From NCBI GenBank assembly GCA_902826305.1, contig CADEEH010000042.1, forward strand, positions 1-36,340: a DNA stretch of 36,340 nt. Reading direction: 5' to 3'. The stretch comes from an uncultured Burkholderiales bacterium (GTDB lineage Bacteria > Pseudomonadota > Gammaproteobacteria > Burkholderiales > Burkholderiaceae_E). Position 1 is the stretch's first letter; each line of letters starts with the position of its first letter. Shown here piece after piece: positions 17,334 to 25,888 of the stretch. A program made the translations under genes and the position numbers. The notes under the pieces are model-generated. The model saw only the letters and a program-made list of their open reading frames with translations. It was not told the DNA's origin and ran no database searches.

Positions 17334-19478
17334 ATGTTTCGGTTCGGATGGAAACCGGCCGCCGTCGCGGCCTTCGAAACCCTTGCGGCGCTCGTCGGCG
17401 GATCGGCCGCAGCCCAGGAGTCCAGGGAACTTCCGGCGGTCACGGTCAGCGGTGAACGCGACACACGCGTCATCGCGCTCGACCAGCCCGCCAGCACGGG
17501 ATCGGGACTGGGCATCACGGTCCGGGAGATACCCGCGAGCATCGACGTCATCAGCCAGGAAGTGATGCGCGAGCGCGGCGATCGGACGATGGTCGAGGCC
17601 GTCGGACGGGTCGCCGGCATGACCGGTGCCCGGGTCGGCGGATCACACATCGGGTTCTCGGCCCGTGGATTCATCGAGAACGGTGTCACCTGGCTCTACA
17701 ACGGGGTGCGCATCCCCGGCAGCTCGAACTTCTCGTCGCGTATCCTCGACACGGCGAACTACGATCGGATCGAGGTGTTGCGCGGCCCTGCGGCCGTGCT
17801 CAACGGCGAAGGCGGAACGGGTGCGACGATCAACCTGATCAACCGGTCGCCCGCTTTCGCCCCGCAGCCGGTCGAGGTGGACTACGCGTTCTCCAGCTTC
17901 CGTTCGCATCGCCTGCACCTCGGCACCGGCGGCGCGATCAAGGACGACGCGGTGGCCTATCGCGCGGACTTCAGCACCAACCACTACGGCAGCAACGTCC
18001 ACGGCGAACGGACCGCACTCGATCGGTTCACGGGCTCGCTGCTGTTCAAGCTCGGCGACGCGCTCAGGCTGACCCTCGAGCTCGACAGGATGCGTGACGA
18101 CGTCGAGGACCTGTACTACGGGACACCGCTGGTCAACGGCCGGATCGACCGCGCGCTGCGACGGGTGAACTACAACAACCTGACCGACAACGTCTACGAA
18201 TCGGACACCACCTGGCTGCGAGCGAACCTCGAATGGCAGGTGGCACCGGACGTCGTGGTGCGCAACCACACCTATCACTACGATTCGTATCGGAACTGGC
18301 GCGACGTCAACGACTTCACCTTCATCGCCGGGGCCCGCCCGACGGTCAGGCGATCGACCTGGTCCGACCTGGACCACGACCACCAGGTGATCGGCAATCG
18401 GCTGGACGCGCTGTTCAAGGGTGACATCGGCGGCCTGAAGAACCGCCTGCTCGTGGGCACGGACATCAACCGCACGGACTTCAAGACCCGGCGCAACGGC
18501 TTTCCGGCGGGAACCGAGGCCCCGGTCGATGCGTTCAACCCGCCGGCGGTGCCGCTGAGCAGCGGCACCAGCGTTTTCCGATCGCCGGCACGCGACGTCG
18601 CGATCAACCAGTGGTCGGTGTTCGCCGAAGACCAGTTGTCGCTGAGTCCGAAGCTCAAGCTCGTCGGCGGCCTGCGTCACGACCGATTCGGCATCGACTG
18701 GATCTACTACGACCAGGCCGGCGCGCCGAAGGAGTCCAAGGATCATGCGTTCACGTCGTGGCGGGCCGGTGCCCTCTACGACCTGGCACCGGGCACCACC
18801 GCCTACGTCGCCTACGCAACGGCCGTCGAGCCGGGCGGCTCGCTGGTCATCCTGAATCGCAACCAGAGCCAGCTCGACCTGACGACGGCCCGGCAGCTCG
18901 AGGTCGGCATCAAGCAGGATCTGTGGGGCGGCCACGGGGAGTGGGCGGCAGCGATCTACGACATCCGCAAGAAGAACGTCTTCGTGCCCAACCCGGCGCG
19001 GCCGTCGGAACGCCTCGCGGTCGGAAGACAGTCCTCCCGTGGCGTCGAGCTGAGCATCGGCCTGCGACCGACCCGGCAGTGGCGGCTCGACGGCAACGTC
19101 GCGTACGTGGACGCGCGCTACGATGAATTCTCGGCCGGCAACCCACCCGTCTCACTGGCCGGCAACGTGCCGCGCCTGGTGCCGAAGTGGGTCGCGAACC
19201 TGGGCGTGTTGTACCACCCGACCGAGAGCTGGACCTTCGGCGGCTGGGTCCGGCACGTCGGCAGGTCGTACATCAACGATGCCAACACACTCGACCTGCC
19301 GTCGTACACGACGTTGGACCTGTCGGCCGACTATCAGGTCACCCGCACGCTCGATGTCGGATTCCGGATCCGCAACGCCACCGACGCGCTGTATGCGGAA
19401 ACCTCCTACGGGCCGGCCGCCCAGGTGCTGATCGCGAATCCTCGGACCTACGAGGTGTCGCTTCGCATGAGGTTCTGA
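17334..19478 (+). CDS. TonB-dependent siderophore-type outer-membrane receptor
   Basis: The 714-residue protein has a signal peptide (cut near AAA-QE, residue 26), a short region with ELPAVTVSGE that may hold the TonB contact, a plug domain at about 50-175 including YDRIEVLRGPAAVLNGEGG, and a beta-barrel to the terminal Phe, with the usual closing LRMRF. It imports an iron chelate or another metal complex across the outer membrane, powered by TonB. GGGGAG lies close before the ATG at 17334. The DUF2946-like gene upstream hints at a metal such as copper, but the receptor itself reads as siderophore type. No siderophore synthesis gene, sigma/anti-sigma pair or periplasmic binding protein is present, so the ligand is probably taken from other organisms. 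Confidence 0.9.
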   Translation: MFRFGWKPAAVAAFETLAALVGGSAAAQESRELPAVTVSGERDTRVIALDQPASTGSGLGITVREIPASIDVISQEVMRERGDRTMVEAVGRVAGMTGARVGGSHIGFSARGFIENGVTWLYNGVRIPGSSNFSSRILDTANYDRIEVLRGPAAVLNGEGGTGATINLINRSPAFAPQPVEVDYAFSSFRSHRLHLGTGGAIKDDAVAYRADFSTNHYGSNVHGERTALDRFTGSLLFKLGDALRLTLELDRMRDDVEDLYYGTPLVNGRIDRALRRVNYNNLTDNVYESDTTWLRANLEWQVAPDVVVRNHTYHYDSYRNWRDVNDFTFIAGARPTVRRSTWSDLDHDHQVIGNRLDALFKGDIGGLKNRLLVGTDINRTDFKTRRNGFPAGTEAPVDAFNPPAVPLSSGTSVFRSPARDVAINQWSVFAEDQLSLSPKLKLVGGLRHDRFGIDWIYYDQAGAPKESKDHAFTSWRAGALYDLAPGTTAYVAYATAVEPGGSLVILNRNQSQLDLTTARQLEVGIKQDLWGGHGEWAAAIYDIRKKNVFVPNPARPSERLAVGRQSSRGVELSIGLRPTRQWRLDGNVAYVDARYDEFSAGNPPVSLAGNVPRLVPKWVANLGVLYHPTESWTFGGWVRHVGRSYINDANTLDLPSYTTLDLSADYQVTRTLDVGFRIRNATDALYAETSYGPAAQVLIANPRTYEVSLRMRF

Positions 19479-19499
19479 CGCGGGTTCGTGTTCCGGCGG

Positions 19500-21185
19500 T
19501 CACGGGCCCGCCGGTGCCGTCAGCTCCAGCTTGTGGCTGTGGAACGCGTCCAGCGTCGTGCGGTGCGCGACGCTGACGACCGTGCATTGCGGCAGGCGGG
19601 CGGTCAGCAGCGTGATCAGGTGGGCCTCGGTGTCGTTGTCCAGTGCGCTGGTGGCTTCGTCCATGAAGAGCACATCGGGCGTGTACAACAGCGCCTGGGC
19701 GAAGGCCAGACGTTGCTGCTCGCCGGGCGACAGGCGGTGGCTCCAGCGCGACGATTCGGTCAGGCGCGGCACCAGGTGCGGCAGGCGGCAATCGACGAGC
19801 GCCTGGGTGAATCGTGCATGGTCACCGTCGCGCACCGGTTCGGGATAGGCCAGCACCTCGTCCAGCGGGCCGTCGGGCAGGTAGCTCTTCTGCGGGATGA
19901 ACATCACCCGCGCGCCACCCGGCAGCCGGATGCGCCCCTGCTGGAACGGCCACAGCCCGGCGATCGCGCGCAGCAGCGTGCTCTTGCCGCAGCCCGACGG
20001 GCCGCGGACCAGCCAGCGTTCACCGGGCGCGAACCGCATCGACCCGATGCGGCTGAGCAATCGTCCGCCGGGCAGGCCGAGCGCGACGTCCTCACCTTCC
20101 ACGGCCCGTGTCGGGCCATCCCGCGCGACGGTGATGCCCTGCGGCGGGGGCTGGTCCATCGCCGCCTGCATCCCCGACAGACGCTGCACCCGGGCCGAGA
20201 GCTGGAACAGATCGCGATAGCTGAGGGCGAACCAGGCGACCGCCTGGGCGGTGGCAGCGAATGCCGCGACATCCTGCATCAGCGTGCCCAGGCTCATCTC
20301 ACCCGACAGCACCTTCGGCGCCATCGCCACGATCGGCACCACGACGGCCACGGCGCCGAAGCCGCCGCTGGCCATGTTGAGGAAGACGTTGTACTTCATC
20401 AGCACCGCCCAGTTGGCCCGGATCGCGTCGAACAGCCGCATCAGCCGCTGCTGCTCGACCGCATTGCCGCGGTACAGCGCCACCTGCTCGGCCGAATCGC
20501 GCACCTTGGCCAGCGCGAAGCGGAAGTCGGCCTCGGTGGCCTGCTGGACCACGGTCGCGCCCGCCAGCCGGTGACCGGCCAGGTGGGTGACCACGGTCTG
20601 CAGCAGGCCCCAGCCGATGGCCACCCAGAACAGGTAACCGGGCACGGTGATGCTGCTGCCGCCCAGCTGGAAGCTGACCGGCCCCGCGCTGCGCCAGAGG
20701 ATCCAGCCCATCGACCCCAGCGTGCCCAGGTTGCCGATGAACCCCAGCGTCAGCACGATCATCAGCCGCACGTATTCGGTGAGGTCCTCGGTCAGTCGCT
20801 GGTCGGGATTGTCGCAACTGTTGTCGCGCTCGATGCGATAGAAGGTGTGGCCGTCGAGCCAGCGCGCGAGCATGTCGCGCGTCAGGTGCGTACGCCAGCG
20901 GATCGTCAGCGCCTGCTCCAGCCAGGCCCGCGCCACCAGCGTCGCGATCAGCAGCGCGATGGTGCCGAAGAACACCACGATGGCGCGCTGGAAACCCGCC
21001 GTGTCGTGCCCCTCCATCGCGTCGAACAACGTCTTCTGGATCTGGGTCAGCTCGACGTTCAGCGCCGTCAGCAGCACCACCATGACCAGCAGCACCGCGC
21101 CCAGGCTCCAGGCCACACGGCGGGTGGTGCCATCGGTCCAGTACGGCGCGGCCAGCCGGAAGGTGCGCGTGGTGATGCTCGACAT
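19500..21185 (-). CDS. SbmA/BacA/YddA-type ABC transporter, fused permease and ATPase
   Basis: A 561-residue fusion: membrane domain with about six helices (residues 20-320) of the ABC_membrane_2 type, including the typical RWRTHLTRDMLARWLDGHTF and DNPDQRLTEDL stretches, then an ATPase domain with Walker A GPSGCGKST, signature LSPGEQQR, Walker B VLFMDEATSALD and the switch His in VAHRT. Relatives move peptides, bleomycin or vitamin B12-like compounds; some are linked to very long chain fatty acids. The ATG at 21185 has AGGAGA at good spacing. It begins only about 45 bases after the terminator of the tRNA gene, so its promoter must lie in that gap or it depends on read-through. It is convergent with the TonB receptor; a joint role in uptake is possible but unproven. 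Confidence 0.9.
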   Translation of the reverse strand: MSSITTRTFRLAAPYWTDGTTRRVAWSLGAVLLVMVVLLTALNVELTQIQKTLFDAMEGHDTAGFQRAIVVFFGTIALLIATLVARAWLEQALTIRWRTHLTRDMLARWLDGHTFYRIERDNSCDNPDQRLTEDLTEYVRLMIVLTLGFIGNLGTLGSMGWILWRSAGPVSFQLGGSSITVPGYLFWVAIGWGLLQTVVTHLAGHRLAGATVVQQATEADFRFALAKVRDSAEQVALYRGNAVEQQRLMRLFDAIRANWAVLMKYNVFLNMASGGFGAVAVVVPIVAMAPKVLSGEMSLGTLMQDVAAFAATAQAVAWFALSYRDLFQLSARVQRLSGMQAAMDQPPPQGITVARDGPTRAVEGEDVALGLPGGRLLSRIGSMRFAPGERWLVRGPSGCGKSTLLRAIAGLWPFQQGRIRLPGGARVMFIPQKSYLPDGPLDEVLAYPEPVRDGDHARFTQALVDCRLPHLVPRLTESSRWSHRLSPGEQQRLAFAQALLYTPDVLFMDEATSALDNDTEAHLITLLTARLPQCTVVSVAHRTTLDAFHSHKLELTAPAGP

Positions 21186-21232
21186 GATCGTTCTCCTGGG
21201 CCGGCGATCGCGGGCACGGCACACCCGCAACG

Positions 21233-21254
21233 AAAAAGCCCCGCGTGGCGGGGC
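21233..21254 (-). terminator. Rho-independent terminator after tRNA-Ser
   Basis: On the minus strand a perfect 7-bp stem (GCCCCGC with GCGGGGC, 3-base loop) is followed directly by five T residues. It ends the tRNA transcript about 50 bases past the tRNA 3' end and works in one direction only. Confidence 0.85.
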
Positions 21255-21302
21255 ATTGCGGCATCGGGCCAGGCCTCGATCGGAGGTCCTGGTCCGCAGT
21301 AC

Positions 21303-21393
21303 TGGCGGAGACGGAGGGATTCGAACCCTCGATGCGCTTTTGGCACATACTCCCTTAGCAGGGGAGCACCTTCGGCCTCTCGGTCACGTCTCC
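21303..21393 (-). tRNA. tRNA-Ser (anticodon GCU)
   Basis: On the minus strand the RNA begins GGAGACG and the acceptor stem closes with CGTCTCC, discriminator G and an encoded CCA (21303-21305). The anticodon loop CTGCTAA gives GCU, reading AGC and AGU codons. A long variable arm (about 20 bases) and the GGTTCGAATCC T-arm are present, as expected for serine. A tRNA-Ser next to lysC is common in Burkholderiales. Confidence 0.97.
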
Positions 21394-21411
21394 GGGTCGA
21401 GCCTGGACCAC

Positions 21412-21417
21412 ATTGTA
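21412..21417 (-). promoter_or_regulatory. -10 box of the tRNA-Ser gene
   Basis: TACAAT on the minus strand lies 18 bases before the tRNA 5' end, a usual distance for a tRNA promoter. The -35 is not clear. Confidence 0.45.
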
Positions 21418-21488
21418 GCAAGGCCGCTCCCCAGGGCGGACGACGGCCCGCGCGGACTGCCGGATCGTGGCAGCATTACGGGTTGCTC

Positions 21489-23006
21489 ATGGACGAATCG
21501 ACCGCCCGCCTCGCGCTCTTCGTGCGCGCACACGACCAGGCGCCGCCCTCACCGCTGTGGACCGATGCCGATCGGCGCGATGCGACCGAAGCCGCTCGGG
21601 CCGAGGTCGGTGTGGACGCCCCGGCCGAGCGTTTCCTCGAGCGGCGCGCGGCAATCGCCGCGCAGCGGATCGCGGCCCGCGATCCGGCCGGTGCGACGCT
21701 GCTCGCCCGCGGCACCTGGCGCGGCTGGGTCGGCCCGATGCTGATCGGCCTCGCGTTCGCGGCCGGCGTGGCCACCGATGCGATCGGCAACGGCTCGCGG
21801 ATCAACCTGCTGGCGCCGCCGTTGCTCGGTGTGCTGCTGTGGAACCTGCTGATGTACCTGCTGATCGCGATCGACCCGATCGCCGGCGGCGATCGTCTGC
21901 GCGCCCCGTTCATCCGGTGGGTCGCGCGCTGGGCCGATGGTGGCCGCGCGACGTTGCACTCGTTGCGCGCGGACACACCCCCCGGCTCGGGCGTCCAAGC
22001 CGACGGTCCCGATCGACGCTTCGCGGCCGACTGGTCCGTGGCCAGCGCGCCGCTGGTGCGTGCACGGGTGACCTCATGGCTGCACTGGGCCGCGGCCGCG
22101 TTCGCCGCCGGCGCACTCGCCGGACTGTATGCCCGCGGACTCGCCTTCGAGTATCGCGCCGGCTGGGAGAGCACCTTCCTCGAACCGTCATCGGTGCACA
22201 CGGTGCTGTCCACGATCCTCGGCCCGGCCAGTGCACTCACCGGTGTCCCGATCGCCGACGAGGCGCGACTGGCGGCGATGCGGTTTCCGGGCAGCACCGG
22301 CGAGAACGCGGCCGGCTGGATCCATCTGTACGCGGTGACGATCGGCGGGGTGGTGCTGCTGCCGCGGGTCGTGCTCGCGCTGTGGCAACGGCACCGGGCG
22401 ATCCGGCTTCACGACCGGCTGCCGGTCGATCTGGGTGAGGCGTACGTCCAGGGCCTGGTCCGCCAGCAGCAGGGCCGCGCGCTCGCTGTGCGTGTGCTGC
22501 CGTACCAGGTGAACCCGGCCGCACCTGAACTCGACGCGCTGCGTGTCCGGCTCGCCCGGGCACTCGGCCCGGCGACGACGATCGACGCCGATCCGCCCTT
22601 CGCGTTCGGCGACGAGGATGCGCTGGCCGAGGGCACGATCGCGTTGCGCCCGGTACCGTCGTCGACGCCGGTCGTGGCCTGGTTCAACCTGTCGGCCACG
22701 CCGGAACACGAGCATCACGGCGCGTTCGCACGGCTGCTGATCACCAAGGCACCACCCGGCATCGCGCCGATGGCGATCGTCGACGAGACCACGTTCCGTC
22801 GACGCTTCGACGAGGACCGCGTGCAACAGCGTCGCGCCGCCTGGCAGAAGGTGCTCGGCACCGCCGGCATGGCCGTGGCCTTCGTCCGCCTGGGCGAGGC
22901 ACAGGTCGATGCCGACGGCCGGTCGATCGCGGACGCGTTCGACGCGACGGGCAACGAGGCCGCACTGGCGGTCGTGTCACGCGGTCGCGACGGCGTCGAG
23001 CGATGA
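21489..23006 (+). CDS. DUF2868 membrane protein
   Basis: A 505-residue protein with four membrane helices (about residues 80-105, 110-135, 195-220 and 275-300) and a soluble C-terminal region with PYQVNPAAPELDALRVRLAR and a weak Rossmann-like pattern. The layout and its partner identify the DUF2868 family, whose function is unknown. It is followed by a DUF3482 GTPase in an ATGA overlap, and the two families occur together widely in proteobacteria. The ATG at 21489 is chosen; a TTG at 21483 is in frame. The open frame continues far upstream through the tRNA and opposite the ABC gene, but that part is not coding. I infer a membrane-bound complex with the GTPase. Confidence 0.82.
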   Translation: MDESTARLALFVRAHDQAPPSPLWTDADRRDATEAARAEVGVDAPAERFLERRAAIAAQRIAARDPAGATLLARGTWRGWVGPMLIGLAFAAGVATDAIGNGSRINLLAPPLLGVLLWNLLMYLLIAIDPIAGGDRLRAPFIRWVARWADGGRATLHSLRADTPPGSGVQADGPDRRFAADWSVASAPLVRARVTSWLHWAAAAFAAGALAGLYARGLAFEYRAGWESTFLEPSSVHTVLSTILGPASALTGVPIADEARLAAMRFPGSTGENAAGWIHLYAVTIGGVVLLPRVVLALWQRHRAIRLHDRLPVDLGEAYVQGLVRQQQGRALAVRVLPYQVNPAAPELDALRVRLARALGPATTIDADPPFAFGDEDALAEGTIALRPVPSSTPVVAWFNLSATPEHEHHGAFARLLITKAPPGIAPMAIVDETTFRRRFDEDRVQQRRAAWQKVLGTAGMAVAFVRLGEAQVDADGRSIADAFDATGNEAALAVVSRGRDGVER

Positions 23007-24463
23007 GCGACGCGACCCGCTCGATCGCGCTCAGCCTGATCGCGCACACCAACGCGGGCAAGACGACCCTCGCCCGCACGCTGCTCGGTCGCGACGTCGG
23101 CGAGGTGCGCGACGAAGCCCACGTGACCGAGGTCGCCGAGGAGTTCCTGCTCACGCAGAGTGAAGCCGGCGACCGCTTGCTGCTATGGGATACGCCAGGC
23201 TTCGGCGACAGTCTGCGACTGGCGCGACGGCTCGAGTCCTCGGGTCAGCCGATCGGCTGGCTGCTGACGCAGGTCTGGGATCGTTATCGCGATCGCCCGA
23301 TGTGGTGCAGCCAGCAGGCGGTCAGGAACGTGCGCGACCACGCCGACGTGGTCCTGTACCTGGTCAACGCGTCCGAGGATCCGTCCCAGGCGGGTTACCT
23401 GCCGGCGGAGCTGCGCATCCTCGACTGGGCCGGCAAGCCGGTCGTCGCACTGCTGAACCAGATCGGGCAGCCGCTGGCGCCCGAGGCCGAACACGCGGAG
23501 ATCGAACGCTGGCGCGAAGTGCTCGGTGCCTGCCGGCAGGTGCGTGCGGTGCTCGCGTTCGACGCGTTCGCCCGCTGCTGGGTGCAGGAGAGCGCGATCT
23601 TCGATGCGATCGCCTCCAGCCTGCCCGAAGACCGGCAACCGGCGTTCCAGCGCCTGCGCGACGTCTGGCGCGCCCAACGTACGCGGGTCTTCGACCAGTC
23701 GATCGCGGCACTCGCGGCACGGATCGCACGCGCGGCGACGGATCGCGAGGCGGTGCCCGACGCCGGCTTCGGCGGACAGTTGCGCAGCCTGGGCAAGGTG
23801 ATCGGGCTTGGTCGCAACGACGCGGACGGCGAGCGCACGCGCGCGATGAGCGCGCTGGCGATGCGCCTGGACGAGGACATCCGCGCCAGCACCGACCGGC
23901 TGATCGCGATCAACGGGCTCGAGGGCGCGGCGACCGAGGTGGTGCTCAAGCGGCTGGCCGAGCACTACAAGACCGACATGCCGCTGGCCGAGGGCAAGGC
24001 CGCGGTGCTGGGCGGCCTGCTGACCGGCGCGCTGGCCGGATTGAAGGCCGACATCGCGACCGGCGGACTGACGCTGGGCGGCGGACTGATCGCCGGCGGC
24101 CTGCTCGGCGCATTCGGCGCCGCCGGCCTCGCGCGCGGCTACAACCTGGTCCGTGGCGTCACCAGCGCGTCGGTGTTCTGGACCGAGGAGGTGCTGCACG
24201 AGCTGGCGGCCTCGGCGCTGCTCGCCTACCTGGCTGTCGCGCACTACGGCCGCGGTCGCGGCCAGTGGAGCGAATCGGAGCATCCGCCGCACTGGGACGC
24301 CGCGGTACGCGAATCGCTGGCGCCGCTGCGCGCCCGGCTGCAGGCGGCCTGGGCGGAGCGCACGACGACAGCCGACACGGCCGCGCTCGCACGCGCGATC
24401 GAAGCGCCGCTGCACGACGCGGCGATCACGCTGCTGCGCCGGCTGTATCCGGGCGCGATCTGA
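23003..24463 (+). CDS. DUF3482 GTPase
   Basis: A 486-residue protein with an N-terminal small-GTPase domain: G1 AHTNAGKT (residues 14-21, with Ala where the first Gly is usual), G3 DTPGFGD (63-69) and a degenerate G4, NQIG (152-155), in place of Asn-Lys-x-Asp. The C-terminal half, DUF3482, contains a long glycine-rich hydrophobic stretch at about 330-380 (LGGLLTGALAG and LGGGLIAGGLLGAFGAAGLA) that could insert in a membrane like glycine-zipper proteins. It is translationally coupled to the DUF2868 protein. The role is unknown; the pair resembles a GTP-driven membrane system. The altered G4 may weaken guanine specificity. Confidence 0.85.
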   Translation: MSDATRSIALSLIAHTNAGKTTLARTLLGRDVGEVRDEAHVTEVAEEFLLTQSEAGDRLLLWDTPGFGDSLRLARRLESSGQPIGWLLTQVWDRYRDRPMWCSQQAVRNVRDHADVVLYLVNASEDPSQAGYLPAELRILDWAGKPVVALLNQIGQPLAPEAEHAEIERWREVLGACRQVRAVLAFDAFARCWVQESAIFDAIASSLPEDRQPAFQRLRDVWRAQRTRVFDQSIAALAARIARAATDREAVPDAGFGGQLRSLGKVIGLGRNDADGERTRAMSALAMRLDEDIRASTDRLIAINGLEGAATEVVLKRLAEHYKTDMPLAEGKAAVLGGLLTGALAGLKADIATGGLTLGGGLIAGGLLGAFGAAGLARGYNLVRGVTSASVFWTEEVLHELAASALLAYLAVAHYGRGRGQWSESEHPPHWDAAVRESLAPLRARLQAAWAERTTTADTAALARAIEAPLHDAAITLLRRLYPGAI

Positions 24464-24499
24464 GAAGGATGATCCGGGCGGCGTGGCCGGGTGATCGAC

Positions 24500-24559
24500 C
24501 GGCCGACTAAGGGGCCAACTAAGCGGCCGACTAAGCGGCCAACTGAGCGACCAACTAAG
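24500..24559 (-). repeat. 12-bp tandem repeat, five units, spanning the lysC stop codon
   Basis: Minus-strand units approximate CTTAGTTGGCCG. The lysC stop TAG (24555-24557) lies in the first unit, and in the lysC frame units 3, 4 and 5 supply further TAG stops while unit 2 has CAG. Unit differences are one or two bases each. Confidence 0.9.
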
Positions 24560-25811
24560 CGGCCGGATTGTCGAGGCCGAACGCCTTGTGCAGCGCGCGC
24601 ACCGCGAGTTCCATGTACTTGTCGTCGATGACGACCGAGATCTTGATCTCCGAGGTCGAGATCATCTGGATGTTGATGCCCTCGTTGTACAGCGTCTGGA
24701 ACATCAGGCTCGCGATGCCGACATGGGAACGCATGCCGATGCCGACCACCGACACCTTCGCGATCTTCGGATCGCCGGTGATCTCGCCCGCCTGCACGAC
24801 CGCGCGCACCTTGCCGTCGAGCACCTCGAGTGCCTTCTGGTACTCGTTGCGATGGACGGTGAACGAGAAGTCGGTGGTGCCGCCGCGGCTCTGGTTCTGG
24901 ATGATCATGTCGACGTCGATGTTCGCGTCGGCCACCGGGCCCAGGATCTGGTACGCGATGCCCGGGCGATCGGGCACGTTGCCGATCGTGATTTTCGCCT
25001 CGTCGCGGTTGAACGCGATGCCCGAGATGACCGCCTGCTCCATGGTCTCGTCTTCCTCGAAAGTGATCAGCGTGCCCGACTCCGATTCCTCGGCCAGCGC
25101 GATGTCGGGCGGCGTCAGGCTCGACAGCACACGGGTCTTCACGCGGTACTTGCCGGCGAATTCCACCGAACGGATCTGCAGCACCTTCGAGCCGAGGCTG
25201 GCCATCTCCAGCATCTCCTCGAACGTGACCTTCGGCAACCGGCGCGCCTCGGGGACGATCCGCGGGTCGGTGGTATAGACACCGTCGACGTCGGTGTAGA
25301 TCAGGCACTCGTCGGCGCCCAGCGCGGCGGCCACTGCAACCGCCGAGGTGTCCGAACCGCCGCGCCCGAGTGTCGTGATGTGGCCATCGGGATCGACGCC
25401 CTGGAAGCCGGTGATCACCACCACCTTGCCGGCATCGAGTTCGGCGCGCACGCGGGCGTCGTCGATCGACGAGATCCTCGCCTTCGTGAACGCGTCGTCG
25501 GTGCGCACGGGCACCTGCCAGCCGGCGAAGCTGACCGCCGGCACGCCGCGCGCCTTCAGCGCCATCGCCAGCAGGCCCACCGACACCTGTTCGCCGGTCG
25601 AGGCGATCATGTCGAGTTCGCGCGGGTCGGGCTGCGCCTGGATCTCGCGGGCGAGTGCGATCAGCCGGTTGGTCTCGCCGGACATCGCCGACGGCACGAC
25701 CACCATCCGATGGCCGGCGCGATGCCACTTGGCGACGCGTGCAGCGACGTTGCTGATGCGTTCGACCGAACCCATCGACGTGCCGCCATACTTGTGAACG
25801 ATCAGGGCCAT
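24555..25811 (-). CDS. lysC: Aspartate kinase
   Basis: Phosphorylates aspartate, the first step towards lysine, threonine, methionine and diaminopimelate. The 418-residue protein has the KYGGTSMGS motif at residues 7-15, the kinase domain to about 245 with the QGVDPDGHITTLGRGGSDTS region, and two C-terminal ACT domains that in this family bind lysine and/or threonine for feedback control. The ATG at 25811 gives a standard N-terminus (MALIVHKYGGTSMG). The stop codon is embedded in a 12-bp tandem repeat. A consensus -10 lies about 75 bases upstream. In related genomes tilS and accA are close; here an AraC-hydrolase pair sits in between. Confidence 0.97.
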   Translation of the reverse strand: MALIVHKYGGTSMGSVERISNVAARVAKWHRAGHRMVVVPSAMSGETNRLIALAREIQAQPDPRELDMIASTGEQVSVGLLAMALKARGVPAVSFAGWQVPVRTDDAFTKARISSIDDARVRAELDAGKVVVITGFQGVDPDGHITTLGRGGSDTSAVAVAAALGADECLIYTDVDGVYTTDPRIVPEARRLPKVTFEEMLEMASLGSKVLQIRSVEFAGKYRVKTRVLSSLTPPDIALAEESESGTLITFEEDETMEQAVISGIAFNRDEAKITIGNVPDRPGIAYQILGPVADANIDVDMIIQNQSRGGTTDFSFTVHRNEYQKALEVLDGKVRAVVQAGEITGDPKIAKVSVVGIGMRSHVGIASLMFQTLYNEGINIQMISTSEIKISVVIDDKYMELAVRALHKAFGLDNPAA

Positions 25812-25882
25812 GATGCCAGCAGGTGTGGGCGTGGCCGCGCCGGTGCCGTGGACGGGCAGCGACGCGGCACACGAAGCGACGG

Positions 25883-25888
25883 ATTATA
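25883..25888 (-). promoter_or_regulatory. -10 box for lysC, overlapping the hydrolase stop codon
   Basis: TATAAT on the minus strand includes the TAA stop (25884-25886) of the upstream hydrolase gene. Expected leader of about 65 bases to the lysC ATG. No strong -35 was found. Confidence 0.5.

Noticed and set aside
19493-19514. Inverted repeat CCGGCGG/CCGCCGG between convergent genes as a shared terminator
   Set aside because: No T-run on either side and it overlaps the end of the ABC gene; such GC hairpins occur by chance here.
19488-21488. Long in-frame extension upstream of the DUF2868 gene
   Set aside because: It runs through the tRNA gene and opposite the ABC transporter; the protein-like part begins at 21489.
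21303-24463. Genomic island inserted at tRNA-Ser
   Set aside because: No integrase, no repeated tRNA 3' end was seen, and base composition looks the same as elsewhere.
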